Assembly (NCBI RefSeq): GCF_000341345.1
Contig: NC_020302.1
Coordinates: forward strand, 104,075 to 168,074
DNA from: Corynebacterium halotolerans YIM 70093 = DSM 44683
Lineage (GTDB): Bacteria; Actinomycetota; Actinomycetes; Mycobacteriales; Mycobacteriaceae
Reading direction: 5' to 3'
Length of the DNA: 64,000 nucleotides
Under the pieces are notes generated by a model that saw only the letters and a program-made list of their open reading frames with translations, searched no databases and had not been told where the DNA came from. The position numbers and the translations under genes are program-made. Positions 16,962 through 25,953 of the stretch are shown in pieces. The stretch's first letter is position 1. Each line of letters begins with the position of its first letter.

Positions 16962-18623
16962 CTACCAACTACGGAACTTTGCGGGGGGTTCGTAGAGCCC
17001 ACCGGACCATTCCACGAGTGACTCGATGGAGTGGGCAGCGAGCATGTTCCGGTTAGCTTGTGCGCGGTCGATCCCGAGGTCTTCGGGGAAAGCGACGACC
17101 CCGTCCCGGCGCAGCTGCTCAACATCCTCAGGTCGCGACTCGCGCCCGATAGGTGTTACACCCGCGATCGCGGCGACAGCCTTGCGGCGTTCGTCGAGGC
17201 TCTGGGTCTTGTACAGATAGGCCACGCCCTCTTCCGAGACGAGGTGGGTGAGGTCGTCGCCGTAGACCATCACAGGGGCCAACGACATACCGCTCTTCTG
17301 TCCCACCGCCACTGCATCAAGTTGCTCCACGAACTTCGGATCCGCCCCCGCATTGAAGGTCTCGGCGATCTGAACCACCAGCTTCTTGCCGCGGTGAATT
17401 CCCAACTGCCCCTCACCCTGAGCCATGTCCATCCAAGCTGGAGTGGGATGTCGGCGGCCGCGGGAATCCGAGCCGAGATTTGGAGCGCCGCCGAATCCGG
17501 AGAGACGCCCCGCTGTCACGGTCGATGAGTTGCCGAGAGCGTCGACCTGGAGGGTGGATCCGACGAACATGTCGGCGGCGTAGAGGCCAGCGGACTGTGC
17601 GGCCATGCGATTGGAACGCAGGCTGCCATCAATGCCCGTGGCAAAGATGTCCGGCCGAGCGGCGACGTACCTGCTCATTCCCACCTCGCCGCCGAAGGCG
17701 GAGATCTTCTTCACCCAGCCGGTTTCGATGGCCGGAATGAGACTCGGGTGCGGGTTGAGGGCCCAATGGGTGCAGATCTTCCCCCTGAGGCCTAGGGACT
17801 CCCCGTATGTCGGCAACAGCAGCTCGATCGCAGCGGTATCAAGTCCCACCCCGTGGTTGAGGGAGGTCACCTGATGCTTTTCGTACACGCCGCGGAGGGT
17901 GATCATGGCGAGCAGGACGTGGACGTCGGTGAGTTTTCGCGGATCGCGGGTGAACAAGGGCTCGACCTCGAAAGGTGAGTCTGCTTCGACGACGAGATCG
18001 ACCCAGCCGGCTGGGACGTCCACGCGCGGTAGTTCATCGACGATCTCATTGACCTGCGCAATTACGATTCCCGAGCGGAATGCGGTCGCCTCAGCGATTG
18101 TAGGGGTGTCCTCTGTATTGGGCCCGGTGTACAAATTGCCCTGACGGTCAGCCGCGACTGCCGCAACGAGGGCGACCCTGGGCGTGAGATCGAGGAACAT
18201 TCTGGAGTAGAGCTCCAGATAGGTGTGGATGGCTCCAACATCCAGGGTCCCGTCGCCGACCAGCTGCGCCACACGCGCTGCCTGGGGCCCGGAGAAGGCG
18301 AAGTCGACGCGCCGAGCGATGCCGTCCTCGAAAATGTCGAGATGCTCGGGCCGCGAGATCGACGGAAAGAGCATGTGAAGGTCGTGCACCTGCTCTGGGT
18401 CGACTTGGGCCAGCGCCCGCGAGAGGAAGTCAGCCTGCTTCTGGTTGTTTCCCTCTAGAACGACTCGGTCGCCAGGCCTGATCACTGCTTCGAGGACCTG
18501 GGTGATGTTTTCACTAGGAATGATGTTTCCGTTGACCAAGGAGGATACGGAATTCATGCGATCAGTCTTATCGCGACGGGCGGTGTCCCACTGCCGGGAC
18601 TCCTTCAGGAGCTGAGTGCTCAT
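16962..18623 (-). CDS. mdcA: Malonate decarboxylase alpha subunit (acetyl-ACP:malonate ACP transferase)
   Basis: The 553-residue protein matches MdcA over its full length. It has GDRVVLEGNNQKQADFLSRAL near the start, SLNHGVGLDTAAIELLLPTY, and GKICTHWALNPHPSLIPAIE mid-protein. It swaps acetyl for malonyl on the carrier, the first half-reaction of malonate decarboxylation. It is first in the decarboxylase operon, with GAAGGAATG before the ATG. A 600-bp gap separates it from the madLM permease genes upstream on the same strand, so a separate promoter is likely. Confidence 0.93.
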   Translation of the reverse strand: MSTQLLKESRQWDTARRDKTDRMNSVSSLVNGNIIPSENITQVLEAVIRPGDRVVLEGNNQKQADFLSRALAQVDPEQVHDLHMLFPSISRPEHLDIFEDGIARRVDFAFSGPQAARVAQLVGDGTLDVGAIHTYLELYSRMFLDLTPRVALVAAVAADRQGNLYTGPNTEDTPTIAEATAFRSGIVIAQVNEIVDELPRVDVPAGWVDLVVEADSPFEVEPLFTRDPRKLTDVHVLLAMITLRGVYEKHQVTSLNHGVGLDTAAIELLLPTYGESLGLRGKICTHWALNPHPSLIPAIETGWVKKISAFGGEVGMSRYVAARPDIFATGIDGSLRSNRMAAQSAGLYAADMFVGSTLQVDALGNSSTVTAGRLSGFGGAPNLGSDSRGRRHPTPAWMDMAQGEGQLGIHRGKKLVVQIAETFNAGADPKFVEQLDAVAVGQKSGMSLAPVMVYGDDLTHLVSEEGVAYLYKTQSLDERRKAVAAIAGVTPIGRESRPEDVEQLRRDGVVAFPEDLGIDRAQANRNMLAAHSIESLVEWSGGLYEPPAKFRSW

Positions 18624-19223
18624 AAAATCATTCCTTCATATGTGGTGTGGTGGAAAGAACGCGGTTCGTGACCATCAGCAAGATGAGAATGTTTGCAGCT
18701 GTGCATTTGATTTTGATCGGCAAGCAGAAGCTTGGCCCCTCTGACCGGACCTAAATGTTTTCTGGGGGCCGACGGCGCGGGCGGAGGGAAGCCGACTGTT
18801 ATGACTTCGCAGCTTTCCACCGGGCGCGCTTCTGGTGAGCGGGGGCGACCGGTGCAAAACGGTTCTTGTCCCTGGGGTCCCTCTTGGATGTATTCAGCTC
18901 GTTGATGGTCATGATCACAGGTTAAGAAAAATGAGTGGCGCATCACCACCATCAATTCGGTATCCTTCATGCAGTAACGCATTAATTGGAGAGTCCCCAT
19001 ATTCTTAGCTTTTCTGCGGCGTAGTTGCTTCCGCGCCTGTGGTAGAGGAGCGGAAAGCCCCGGATTGATGCCGGCCCTGGGAGGGTGTCCAGGGTTTGAC
19101 TGCCATCTGGGGCTGTGACCGATCGGGATAGGATGCCCTGTCGGTATCTGCTGAAAGTGGGGTAGGTGGGGGCGCTGGGCTTCGAGTCGGACGGCAGAGG
19201 GCACCCGAAGGAGACCGTTGGGC
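18624..19223. other. 600-bp non-coding gap between madM and mdcA
   Basis: Open frames here lack family features, plausible starts and sensible composition, so no gene is called. The gap is expected to hold the mdcA promoter and the madM terminator, but I could not place a convincing hairpin with a T-run or a clear -35/-10 pair. The composition is AT-richer at 18930-19020. It is large for this locus and could be the remains of a lost gene. Confidence 0.4.
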
Positions 19224-19985
19224 TCACCCGAACAGGATTCGCATTGCGAAGTAGAGAATCGACGGGGCCAGGAGACAGCCGAGACCGGTGTAGAAGGTGG
19301 CCGTCATGGCTCCATAGGGAACCAGGCGCTGATCAGTGGCGGCGAGGCCTCCGGCTACGCCCGAAGTGGTACCCATAAGGCCACCGAAAGCCATCGCTGA
19401 CTTGGGGTTGTTGAGTCCGATGTATCGAGCGACGAGTGGTGTGCCAATCATGACGCCAATTGCCTTGGTGAGTCCTGCTGCAACTGACAATGCGATCACC
19501 TCAGAGCTTGCGCCAATGGCTGTTCCTGTAACTGGGCCGACGATGTAGGTGGCAGCGCCTGCACCGATGGTGGCTAGGGATTCAGGATCCCGATATCCGA
19601 AGGCGTAGGCCACTGCCGCGCCGAGGGCGAACGAGACGAAAATTCCCAGGAGCAGGGAAACCACACCGGCCCCGCCGGCCTTCTTGATTTCCCTGATATC
19701 AACGCCATATGCAGTCGAGATGATGGCAAAATCGCGCAGCATCGAACCGCCCAGAATCGCTAGTCCACTGAAGATTGCGATATCCGCGATCCCGTTCTCC
19801 CCGCCAGTGTAGGTGCCGCCGATGTAGGCCAGTCCTAGCCCAATGATGATGGCGACTGCAGAGCCGTGGACGCGGCCCCGCGTGACTTTCTGGGAGATCA
19901 GACGCGACACCAGCATCATCACGCCGACTATGGCGAATGCGAAAACGAGACTGTTCTTCTCAAGAATTTCGAGCATGAGTTCCAT
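19224..19985 (-). CDS. madM: Malonate transporter subunit MadM
   Basis: The 253-residue protein has about seven to eight hydrophobic segments and matches the MadM family in length (about 254). Segments include AVAIIIGLGLAYIGGTYTGG, the polar DIREIKKAGGAGVVSLLLG, and FGGLMGTTSGVAGGLAATDQ. MadL and MadM together form a cation-coupled malonate importer in the plasma membrane. It starts one base after madL ends. No mdcF-type carrier is present, so MadLM is the uptake system for the decarboxylase. Confidence 0.9.
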   Translation of the reverse strand: MELMLEILEKNSLVFAFAIVGVMMLVSRLISQKVTRGRVHGSAVAIIIGLGLAYIGGTYTGGENGIADIAIFSGLAILGGSMLRDFAIISTAYGVDIREIKKAGGAGVVSLLLGIFVSFALGAAVAYAFGYRDPESLATIGAGAATYIVGPVTGTAIGASSEVIALSVAAGLTKAIGVMIGTPLVARYIGLNNPKSAMAFGGLMGTTSGVAGGLAATDQRLVPYGAMTATFYTGLGCLLAPSILYFAMRILFG

Positions 19986-19986
19986 G

Positions 19987-20436
19987 TCACTTCACCTTTT
20001 CTTCTTGTTTCGTCTTCGGCTTCTCTTCCTGCTTGGACTCCTCCTGGTTTTCCTCTTGGCCAGGCGGCGGCAGAGGTTCGGAGGGGGCGCCGATCCGGGC
20101 CACCACTGGGACGAGGGCGAGGCAGCCGGCGAGTGCAACTCCTCCGGCGATCAGTGCCATCGGGCCGCCGGCGATTGCACTGGACACGTTTTGGATGGAA
20201 GCCATGGCGATCACGATTGGGATGTACATGGCAGACCAAAAGAGGATTCCCTGCTCGGTGGGTTGTGGTAGCAAATTCCGTTTCCGCAGCCAAGCGGAGG
20301 CGAAGATCAGCATCACCATGGCGAAGCCGACGCCTCCGATGTCGGCGTCGACTCCCACGAGCTCACCGATGAGACTCCCGATGATCTTGCCAAGGAGCAT
20401 GCATATCGCCAGGGTGGCGGTTCCATAAAGAATCAT
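19987..20436 (-). CDS. madL: Malonate transporter subunit MadL
   Basis: The 149-residue protein has four hydrophobic segments in residues 1-118 (LAICMLLGKIIGSLIGELVG, GGVGFAMVMLIFASAWL and others) and matches MadL. It ends in a 30-residue Glu/Lys/Gln-rich charged tail (PPPGQEENQEESKQEEKPK) that is not part of the transporter core and should lie on one membrane face. GGAGAAATC precedes the ATG. It is first in the madLM unit and is transcribed divergently from the LysR regulator. Confidence 0.9.
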   Translation of the reverse strand: MILYGTATLAICMLLGKIIGSLIGELVGVDADIGGVGFAMVMLIFASAWLRKRNLLPQPTEQGILFWSAMYIPIVIAMASIQNVSSAIAGGPMALIAGGVALAGCLALVPVVARIGAPSEPLPPPGQEENQEESKQEEKPKTKQEEKVK

Positions 20437-20895
20437 GATTTCTCCTGAAAGCGAAATTTGAGGAATGGATCGCGTACTGGTCTCTGGCGCCAGTAAATTG
20501 AGGAAAACCGTCAGGGGGCGGGAGGTTCATTCGTCCCTCGGGGAGGGGGTGGGCAGAGTCCGAGGGTGGCTCGATGGTGCGCATTCGCGCAGTTCCCCGG
20601 TTTTCCCATCGGGCGGCCTGCCGCGCAGGTTCGCCTTTCTATGCCATGGTCGACGAGGGTTATCCCGCCAAAGACAGTGAACCCCATCTCGTGAAGGGCT
20701 GATAGTGATCATGGACACATTATTGCCACGACATTGCTTCCATCACTAATATGATTTCCGACCCAGTCATGCAAATTCGTATTAGTGAAGGTAGTGGCGA
20801 TAAAGATCTGTATCTTGTGGCTCTTTGCGGAAGTGGAACGAGCCCCATTTGCTCGCCAGGCGCTTGAAGCTTTCTGAAAAGGTGGACGAACAGCA
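20437..20895. promoter_or_regulatory. Divergent promoter region of madLM and the LysR regulator
   Basis: This 459-bp gap holds no gene. It contains a perfect 9-bp inverted repeat, TCACTAATA at 20743-20751 and TATTAGTGA at 20780-20788. The region is AT-rich. This is the expected place for a LysR operator controlling malonate genes; exact -35/-10 elements were not assigned. Confidence 0.6.
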
Positions 20896-21828
20896 GTGAA
20901 TCTTCCGATCAACACCTATCTGGCGCAGCTCACCGGCATTCTTCCAGCTCTGCGGGAACTCGGGAACGGCGAAACTATTACACGCACAGCGAGTAATCTG
21001 GGGGTTTCCCAGCCCGCACTCAGTAGGGCGATAGCACGGTGCGAATCTGAGTTGTCGGTGAAGTTAATTGAGCGCGCTGGCCGAGGCATCGCCCTTACTG
21101 TCGAGGGGCGGCTGCTCGCCGATGCCGCTGCTGAGGCATTGGCAGTTTTCCAACCTGCACTTGAGGATGTGCTGGGCGAACGCAATGCACGTCCGGTTCG
21201 CCTGGGCGCGCTCCGCTCAATTGCCGGACAATTGGGGCCGTTAATGACCCGTAGCCAGCTCACTTCTAATGTGATTATCTCCGAGGGCTCCGCGGACGAA
21301 CTGTTGGAAAAGCTCGATAAGGGTGTCGTCGATGCCGCCATAATTGGGCCTAGGCCTAATGATCCACGATGTGAGTGGACATTTTTGCGGAATCAGGAGT
21401 TTGTTCTCGTTGTGCCACGGGATCACGAGCTTGCTGAGCGGGAGGCGGTGATGCTGGATGAGGTGGCAGGCGAGAGCTTCGTTGCGATGGATGCCAAGTA
21501 CACCACTCGGGATCTCGCCGATGAACTCTGCACTGAGGCGGGGATCTCGCCGTCCATCACTGTCGAGTCCGACAGTCCCCACACACTGCGAATGTACGTT
21601 GCTTCTGGACTGGGACTGTGCATTCTTCCGGACATTATGGCCAGCGCGGATCCCACCATCGCCACCGTCCGCATCCTGCGCCCGAACGGCACTCCTGCTA
21701 CCCGGGAAATCGGACTCGTCAAGATGAAGGCGCGGCCCCTGCCGACCCAGGTGCGCAGTGCATTGCGTTCGCTCTTGGCCAGACCACTGCCGGTTGATCG
21801 TCGCCTTTTAACTGATCAGGGGTGCTGA
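20896..21828 (+). CDS. LysR family regulator, probable activator of the malonate genes
   Basis: The 310-residue protein has a LysR helix-turn-helix at residues about 28-60 (RTASNLGVSQPALSRAIARC) and a periplasmic-binding-like effector domain after residue 95. It stands head-to-head with madL across a 459-bp gap carrying an inverted repeat. Malonate loci commonly carry a divergent LysR gene of this type (mdcR/mdcY). The ligand is likely malonate or malonyl-CoA, by inference from position. The start has no strong ribosome site: a GTG or TTG start nearby is possible. Its GC content is visibly lower than in the flanking core genes. Confidence 0.82.
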   Translation: MNLPINTYLAQLTGILPALRELGNGETITRTASNLGVSQPALSRAIARCESELSVKLIERAGRGIALTVEGRLLADAAAEALAVFQPALEDVLGERNARPVRLGALRSIAGQLGPLMTRSQLTSNVIISEGSADELLEKLDKGVVDAAIIGPRPNDPRCEWTFLRNQEFVLVVPRDHELAEREAVMLDEVAGESFVAMDAKYTTRDLADELCTEAGISPSITVESDSPHTLRMYVASGLGLCILPDIMASADPTIATVRILRPNGTPATREIGLVKMKARPLPTQVRSALRSLLARPLPVDRRLLTDQGC

Positions 21829-22005
21829 TTCTCTTTCGTTCTGCTGCCTGGATTAGGGGAGAAAGAGTGCTCGAAGCATATTGTCCAATCTGAAAAACGA
21901 GTGCTTGGGAAGGGCGATCACCACCTCCTCCAGCCGGTCCGCTCGAAGGTGAAACAGGGTTACCCACTGACCTGCACTGCACCCCCATTTCCCCCCCCGC
22001 CATGC
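21829..22005. other. Gap between the LysR gene and the IS3-family remnant
   Basis: No gene or clear terminator hairpin was seen in this 177-bp stretch. A run of eight Cs at 21991-21998 lies just before the IS end. Confidence 0.3.
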
Positions 22006-22380
22006 CTGGGGTTGCCCGCAAATCGTGGACAGTTAGTTAAGCTGCATTCTCCGCGGCAGCGGTCGCTGCCTGGTGGTAGGCGTTCTCGAAGTCGACCGGG
22101 GGTTGGTTGCCGATCGAGGAGTGCCGGCGCCGCCGGTTGTAGAAGATCTCGATCCACCGGGCGACGGCCTGGCGGGCCTCATCCCGGGTCTTCCACTTCC
22201 GTCGGTCGTAGAACTCGGTCTTCAACGTTGACCAGAAGGATTCGGCCATCGCGTTATCGAAGCAGACTCCCGTGCGCCCCATCGACTGATCAATCCCCAA
22301 CTCCTGGCACACCTGGTAGAGCTGATCACTGGTGAACTGGGTTCCCCGGTCCGCGTTAAGCCGAATTCGGCTTAACGCTG

Positions 22381-22466
22381 ATTATGCCGAGGTTTGTGTT
22401 AAGCCGAGGAATTGTGTTCTGGCCTGTGCTGGCACGGATCGGTGAGGGATTCCTCGGCTTAACGTT
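22381..22466 (+). repeat. Left 86-bp inverted repeat of the RIT element
   Basis: By direct comparison it is the exact reverse complement of 25724-25809. Inside it TTAAGCCGAGGAAT (22399-22412) and ATTCCTCGGCTTAA (22449-22462) form a 14-bp internal inverted repeat, probably recombinase core and arm sites. Confidence 0.92.
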
Positions 22467-22518
22467 TCGGTCGTCGTAGTGTTCGCCGTATCCATCCGTC
22501 TATGGAAAGGAAACGGTC

Positions 22519-23730
22519 ATGGATACGACCGTCACCCAGCTCGGCGTGGTCGTCACCGCAGCGTTGCGGGCAGCCGGGTACAAGGAATCAACGATCGGCC
22601 AGTACCTGAAGACCATCAGGCTCCTCGAAGACTTCATCGACGCCCGTGGCGGGATCTATACATCCGCGTTGGGTGCCGAGTTCGCGGCGCTGACGACAAG
22701 CCCGCGCACCGGCAGGTTCAGCGCCCAGAGGCGGTTCGCCTACAGCCGGGCTGTCAATGTGTGCGACTCTTACCTGCGCACCGGCGAAGTGGATTTATCC
22801 CCGCGTCAGCGCGGTGGGGGTGGCCGGCAGCCGGAAGCAGACGCCTTCACCATGCTCAACGCCATGTGGGAAGCCGACATGTCCGGTCGTGGGCTGGCGC
22901 CCGCGACCCGGGAAGCCTATGGACGAATCACCCGCAGCTATCTCGGGTATCTCGAAGACTGCGGGATTTCCTGTCTTGACGACGCGACCCCGGCTACCGT
23001 TCCCGGGTTCTTCGCATCCCTGCTCGATCACGGGTGGGCTCCGTCGTCCTTGTTCTGGCAGGTGGCGAACTTCCGCCCCTTCGTGAAGTTCACCGGCCGT
23101 GGGGACCTCGTCGACGCGATCGGTCTCGTCGGCGCCCGCCGCTCACACACGATTATTCCCGTCCTGTCCGATGACGATGCACAACGGCTTGTCACCGCAT
23201 GCGCGTCTGCGGACACGGTCAGCCGCCGGGATGCGGCGATCACGCTGCTGGCGCTGATGACCGGGCTGCGGGCCTGCGACATCATCAACCTGCGCTTGAC
23301 CGATATTGATTGGCGGGCCCAGACCATCTCGCTCGTTCAGCAGAAGACGAGCAACCCTGTGACTCTGCCGTTGCCGGGACTGCTGGTTAACCCGCTGGCC
23401 GACTACCTACTGACGCAGCGGCCCGACTCGAATGATGATCACGTGTTCCTGCGCAGTCTGGCCCCACACACCCAGCTCGCCGATCATGCATCCGTCTACA
23501 GAATCACCGCCGAAACGTTCCGGAAGGCCGGAATCACCGATGTGAAAGCCGGAACACGGTTTCTGCGGCACAACGCCGCCTCACGACTGCTGCGGGCGTC
23601 GGTCCCGCTGCCGACGATCGCCGCCGTGCTCGGCCACGCCAGCCAGGAATCGACGAACGTGTACATGAGTGTTGATCAGCAGCGTCTCCTCGACTGCGTG
23701 CTGCCAGTTCCGGCAGGAGCCCGGCCATGA
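22519..23730 (+). CDS. RIT tyrosine recombinase 1
   Basis: The 403-residue protein has a SAM-like N-terminal arm-binding region (residues about 1-200). A phage-integrase domain follows: MTGLRACDIINLRL (catalytic Arg), QQKTSN (Lys), LGHASQESTNVYMSVD (His and the Tyr nucleophile). The box II position usually HxLR reads RFLRHN here, so the first histidine is replaced by Arg. GGAAAGGAAA precedes the ATG. It overlaps recombinase 2 by ATGA. All three proteins are probably needed together for transposition, as inferred for RIT and Tn554-like trios. Confidence 0.9.
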   Translation: MDTTVTQLGVVVTAALRAAGYKESTIGQYLKTIRLLEDFIDARGGIYTSALGAEFAALTTSPRTGRFSAQRRFAYSRAVNVCDSYLRTGEVDLSPRQRGGGGRQPEADAFTMLNAMWEADMSGRGLAPATREAYGRITRSYLGYLEDCGISCLDDATPATVPGFFASLLDHGWAPSSLFWQVANFRPFVKFTGRGDLVDAIGLVGARRSHTIIPVLSDDDAQRLVTACASADTVSRRDAAITLLALMTGLRACDIINLRLTDIDWRAQTISLVQQKTSNPVTLPLPGLLVNPLADYLLTQRPDSNDDHVFLRSLAPHTQLADHASVYRITAETFRKAGITDVKAGTRFLRHNAASRLLRASVPLPTIAAVLGHASQESTNVYMSVDQQRLLDCVLPVPAGARP

Positions 23731-24686
23731 CCGCCGAACACGAGTTCACCAGCGCCTTCGCCGCCGATCTCGACGGGTACCTGGCATTCAAGGAGAAGAT
23801 GGGATTCTACGGAGCCTCCCGGATCGTGTACCTGCGGCGGTTCGACGCCTACTGCACCCGGCTGGGCCGGACCGTTTTCGACCGTGCCACCGTCGAAGGA
23901 TGGGTCATCGACGAGCTGCAACGCTCCAGCACGTACCGGTCGTGGATGTCCTATATCCGCGACTTCGGACGGTGGCTGCACACCCACACCCAACCGGGTG
24001 CCTACATCTTGTCCGATCAGTGGAAATCCTCGTTCACCCGTGCCCATCCCTACCTGCTCACGCAGGATGAGATCGACCGGTTCTTCATCGCCGCGGCCCG
24101 TCTCGAAGCCGCCTCGCCCTGGGCGTGGCAGGCAGCCGCGTTCTTCACGCTCATGCACTCGGCCGGACTCCGGACGATCGAAGCCCGCCACCTGCTGACC
24201 GACCAGGTCGACCTGGCCGGCGGTCACATCGACATCATCGGATCCAAGGGCCACCGCAGCCGCCGACTGCCCCTGACCGCCGACGTCATCGACGTCCTGA
24301 CCGCCTGCGATACGACCTCGCGGGCCCACCTCGGCCCACGAACCCCGTTCTTCGTCTCGTCGACCGGTAAATCGGTCACCCCAGCAACCGTAGGGGTGAT
24401 ATTCAACCGGATCTGGGACCACGCCGGACTGGCCAGGCCCACCGACGGCAGACAGCCCCGGCCCTACGACTTTCGCCACCACTTCGCCTACGCCAACCTC
24501 GAACGCTGGATGACCAACGGCACCGACATCACCGCGATGCTGCCGTACCTGGCCCGCTACATGGGACACGCGACCTTCGATTCGACCTACTACTACGTCC
24601 ACACCTCCCCGGACTTCATGAACGCTTACGCCGACATCACGGCCAGCCAGAGTCAGTCACTGCTGCCGGAGGTCGGTTTCGAATGA
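23727..24686 (+). CDS. RIT tyrosine recombinase 2
   Basis: The 319-residue protein has the integrase catalytic pattern: HSAGLRTIEARHLL (Arg), GSKGHRSRRLPL (Lys), YDFRHHFAYANLE (box II, with Tyr where His is usual before xxR), and RYMGHATFDSTYYYVHTS (His and Tyr). The N-terminal third is a SAM-like DNA-binding region. It is the middle gene of the trio, with four-base ATGA overlaps on both sides, so expression is translationally coupled. The family is TnpB-like by order and size. Confidence 0.9.
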   Translation: MTAEHEFTSAFAADLDGYLAFKEKMGFYGASRIVYLRRFDAYCTRLGRTVFDRATVEGWVIDELQRSSTYRSWMSYIRDFGRWLHTHTQPGAYILSDQWKSSFTRAHPYLLTQDEIDRFFIAAARLEAASPWAWQAAAFFTLMHSAGLRTIEARHLLTDQVDLAGGHIDIIGSKGHRSRRLPLTADVIDVLTACDTTSRAHLGPRTPFFVSSTGKSVTPATVGVIFNRIWDHAGLARPTDGRQPRPYDFRHHFAYANLERWMTNGTDITAMLPYLARYMGHATFDSTYYYVHTSPDFMNAYADITASQSQSLLPEVGFE

Positions 24687-25717
24687 AACGCGACCCCGCC
24701 ACCGATCAGGCGAACGTGTGGGTCTTCGCCCGGGACTTCCTTCACGCCTATCTGCCCAACGTCCGAGGGCTGTCGGTGAAGACGATCGAAGCCTACCGGA
24801 TCAGCCTCGAGTGCTTCCTCGTCTTCCTGACCGACCACGAACATGTTGAACGCGCCCACGTCACCTTCGACCACTTCGATCGATCACACCTGAAAGCCTG
24901 GCTGACCTGGATGAACACCGATCGTGGCTACGCTCCACGCACGATCACGCTCCGCCTATCCGCGATCAAGGCGTTCTTGTCCTACGCCGCGGCCGAGGAC
25001 CTCACCCTCATCGCCGTTCACCAGGCCGCGCAGACGCTGAAGACCCCACCCACCGCCAAGGCACCGATCGAGTACCTCACCGACGACGAAACACGAGCAG
25101 TTCTTGCCGCGCACACCGGGAAAACCAGCAAATCTCGCCGGAACCGGATGCTGCTCATCCTCCTCTACGACACCGCCGCCCGCGTCGGAGAAATCACCGC
25201 CCTGACCCTGCAGAATCTGTCCCTGACCACCCCCGGACACGTCACACTGACCGGCAAACGCAACAAGACCCGCGTGGTGCCCCTGAGCGAGAAAACGATC
25301 GAGCACCTGCACGTCTATCTCGCCGAGTTCCACCCGAACCCGGCACAGCTGCCAGCAACCAGACCCCTCTTCTACAGCCTGCACCACGGGCAGCCGACCC
25401 GCCTATCGACAGACACCGTATCCGCCGTCCTGAAGAAGGCCGCCGAATCCGCACGCGACCACTGCCCCTCCGTGCCAACGAACATCCACTGCCACATGCT
25501 GCGCAAGACCAAGGCCATGGACCTCTACCAACAGGGCATTCCCCTGCCGATCATCATGCGTCTGCTCGGACACGAGAACGCCTCGACCACCCAAGCGTTC
25601 TACGCATTCGCGACCCTGGACATGATGCGCGACGCCATCACCGCCGCCACACCCACCACCGATGCCCCGGCCCGCCTCACCGAGGACACGCTCACAGCCC
25701 TCTACAGCCTCCGATAA
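24683..25717 (+). CDS. RIT tyrosine recombinase 3
   Basis: The 344-residue protein carries the full R-K-H-R-H-Y set: YDTAARVGEITAL (Arg), LTGKRNKTRVVPL (Lys), CHMLRKTKAMDLY (HxLR) and RLLGHENASTTQAFYAF (His and Tyr). Its N-terminal part is a SAM-like core-binding domain. Of the three recombinases it has the most canonical active site. Six bases after its stop the right inverted repeat begins, so nothing else is carried by the element. Confidence 0.92.
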   Translation: MKRDPATDQANVWVFARDFLHAYLPNVRGLSVKTIEAYRISLECFLVFLTDHEHVERAHVTFDHFDRSHLKAWLTWMNTDRGYAPRTITLRLSAIKAFLSYAAAEDLTLIAVHQAAQTLKTPPTAKAPIEYLTDDETRAVLAAHTGKTSKSRRNRMLLILLYDTAARVGEITALTLQNLSLTTPGHVTLTGKRNKTRVVPLSEKTIEHLHVYLAEFHPNPAQLPATRPLFYSLHHGQPTRLSTDTVSAVLKKAAESARDHCPSVPTNIHCHMLRKTKAMDLYQQGIPLPIIMRLLGHENASTTQAFYAFATLDMMRDAITAATPTTDAPARLTEDTLTALYSLR

Positions 25718-25723
25718 CCCGGC

Positions 25724-25809
25724 AACGTTAAGCCGAGGAATCCCTCACCGATCCGTGCCAGCACAGGCCAGAACACAATTCCTCGGCTTAACACAAACCT
25801 CGGCATAAT
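25724..25809 (-). repeat. Right 86-bp inverted repeat of the RIT element
   Basis: It is the reverse complement of 22381-22466 with no mismatch found by eye. Confidence 0.92.
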
Positions 25810-25953
25810 CCGCGTGGAACACCAGGCCCTCGGGGACGTCCCCGCGTAGAGTGTGGGCCATGCGCAGGGCACGCTCCACGAGGTCGGTGGTCTGCGTGGA
25901 ATCCATCGCCCATCCGAGCACGCGTCGCGAGCAACCGTCGCGCACCGCACTGA

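Larger units (their letters stand above)
22356..25809 (+). mobile_element. RIT element (recombinase in trio)
   Basis: Three tyrosine-recombinase genes, each overlapping the next by ATGA, lie between near-identical 86-bp inverted repeats. The element is inserted in an IS3-family transposase gene. A CCGCG pentamer occurs on both sides (22351-22355 and 25810-25814) but once in the uninterrupted target, judged from the second IS copy, so the insertion duplicated or exchanged 5 bp. The left end carries 25 extra bases with a 20-bp palindrome that the right end lacks. RIT elements are a recognised class of mobile elements without other cargo. The genes look intact and the repeats undecayed, so the insertion is probably recent. 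Confidence 0.9.

Noticed and set aside
18620-19204. 194-codon frame in the madM-mdcA gap
   Set aside because: High Pro, Arg, His and Gln, no family features and no plausible start; judged non-coding.
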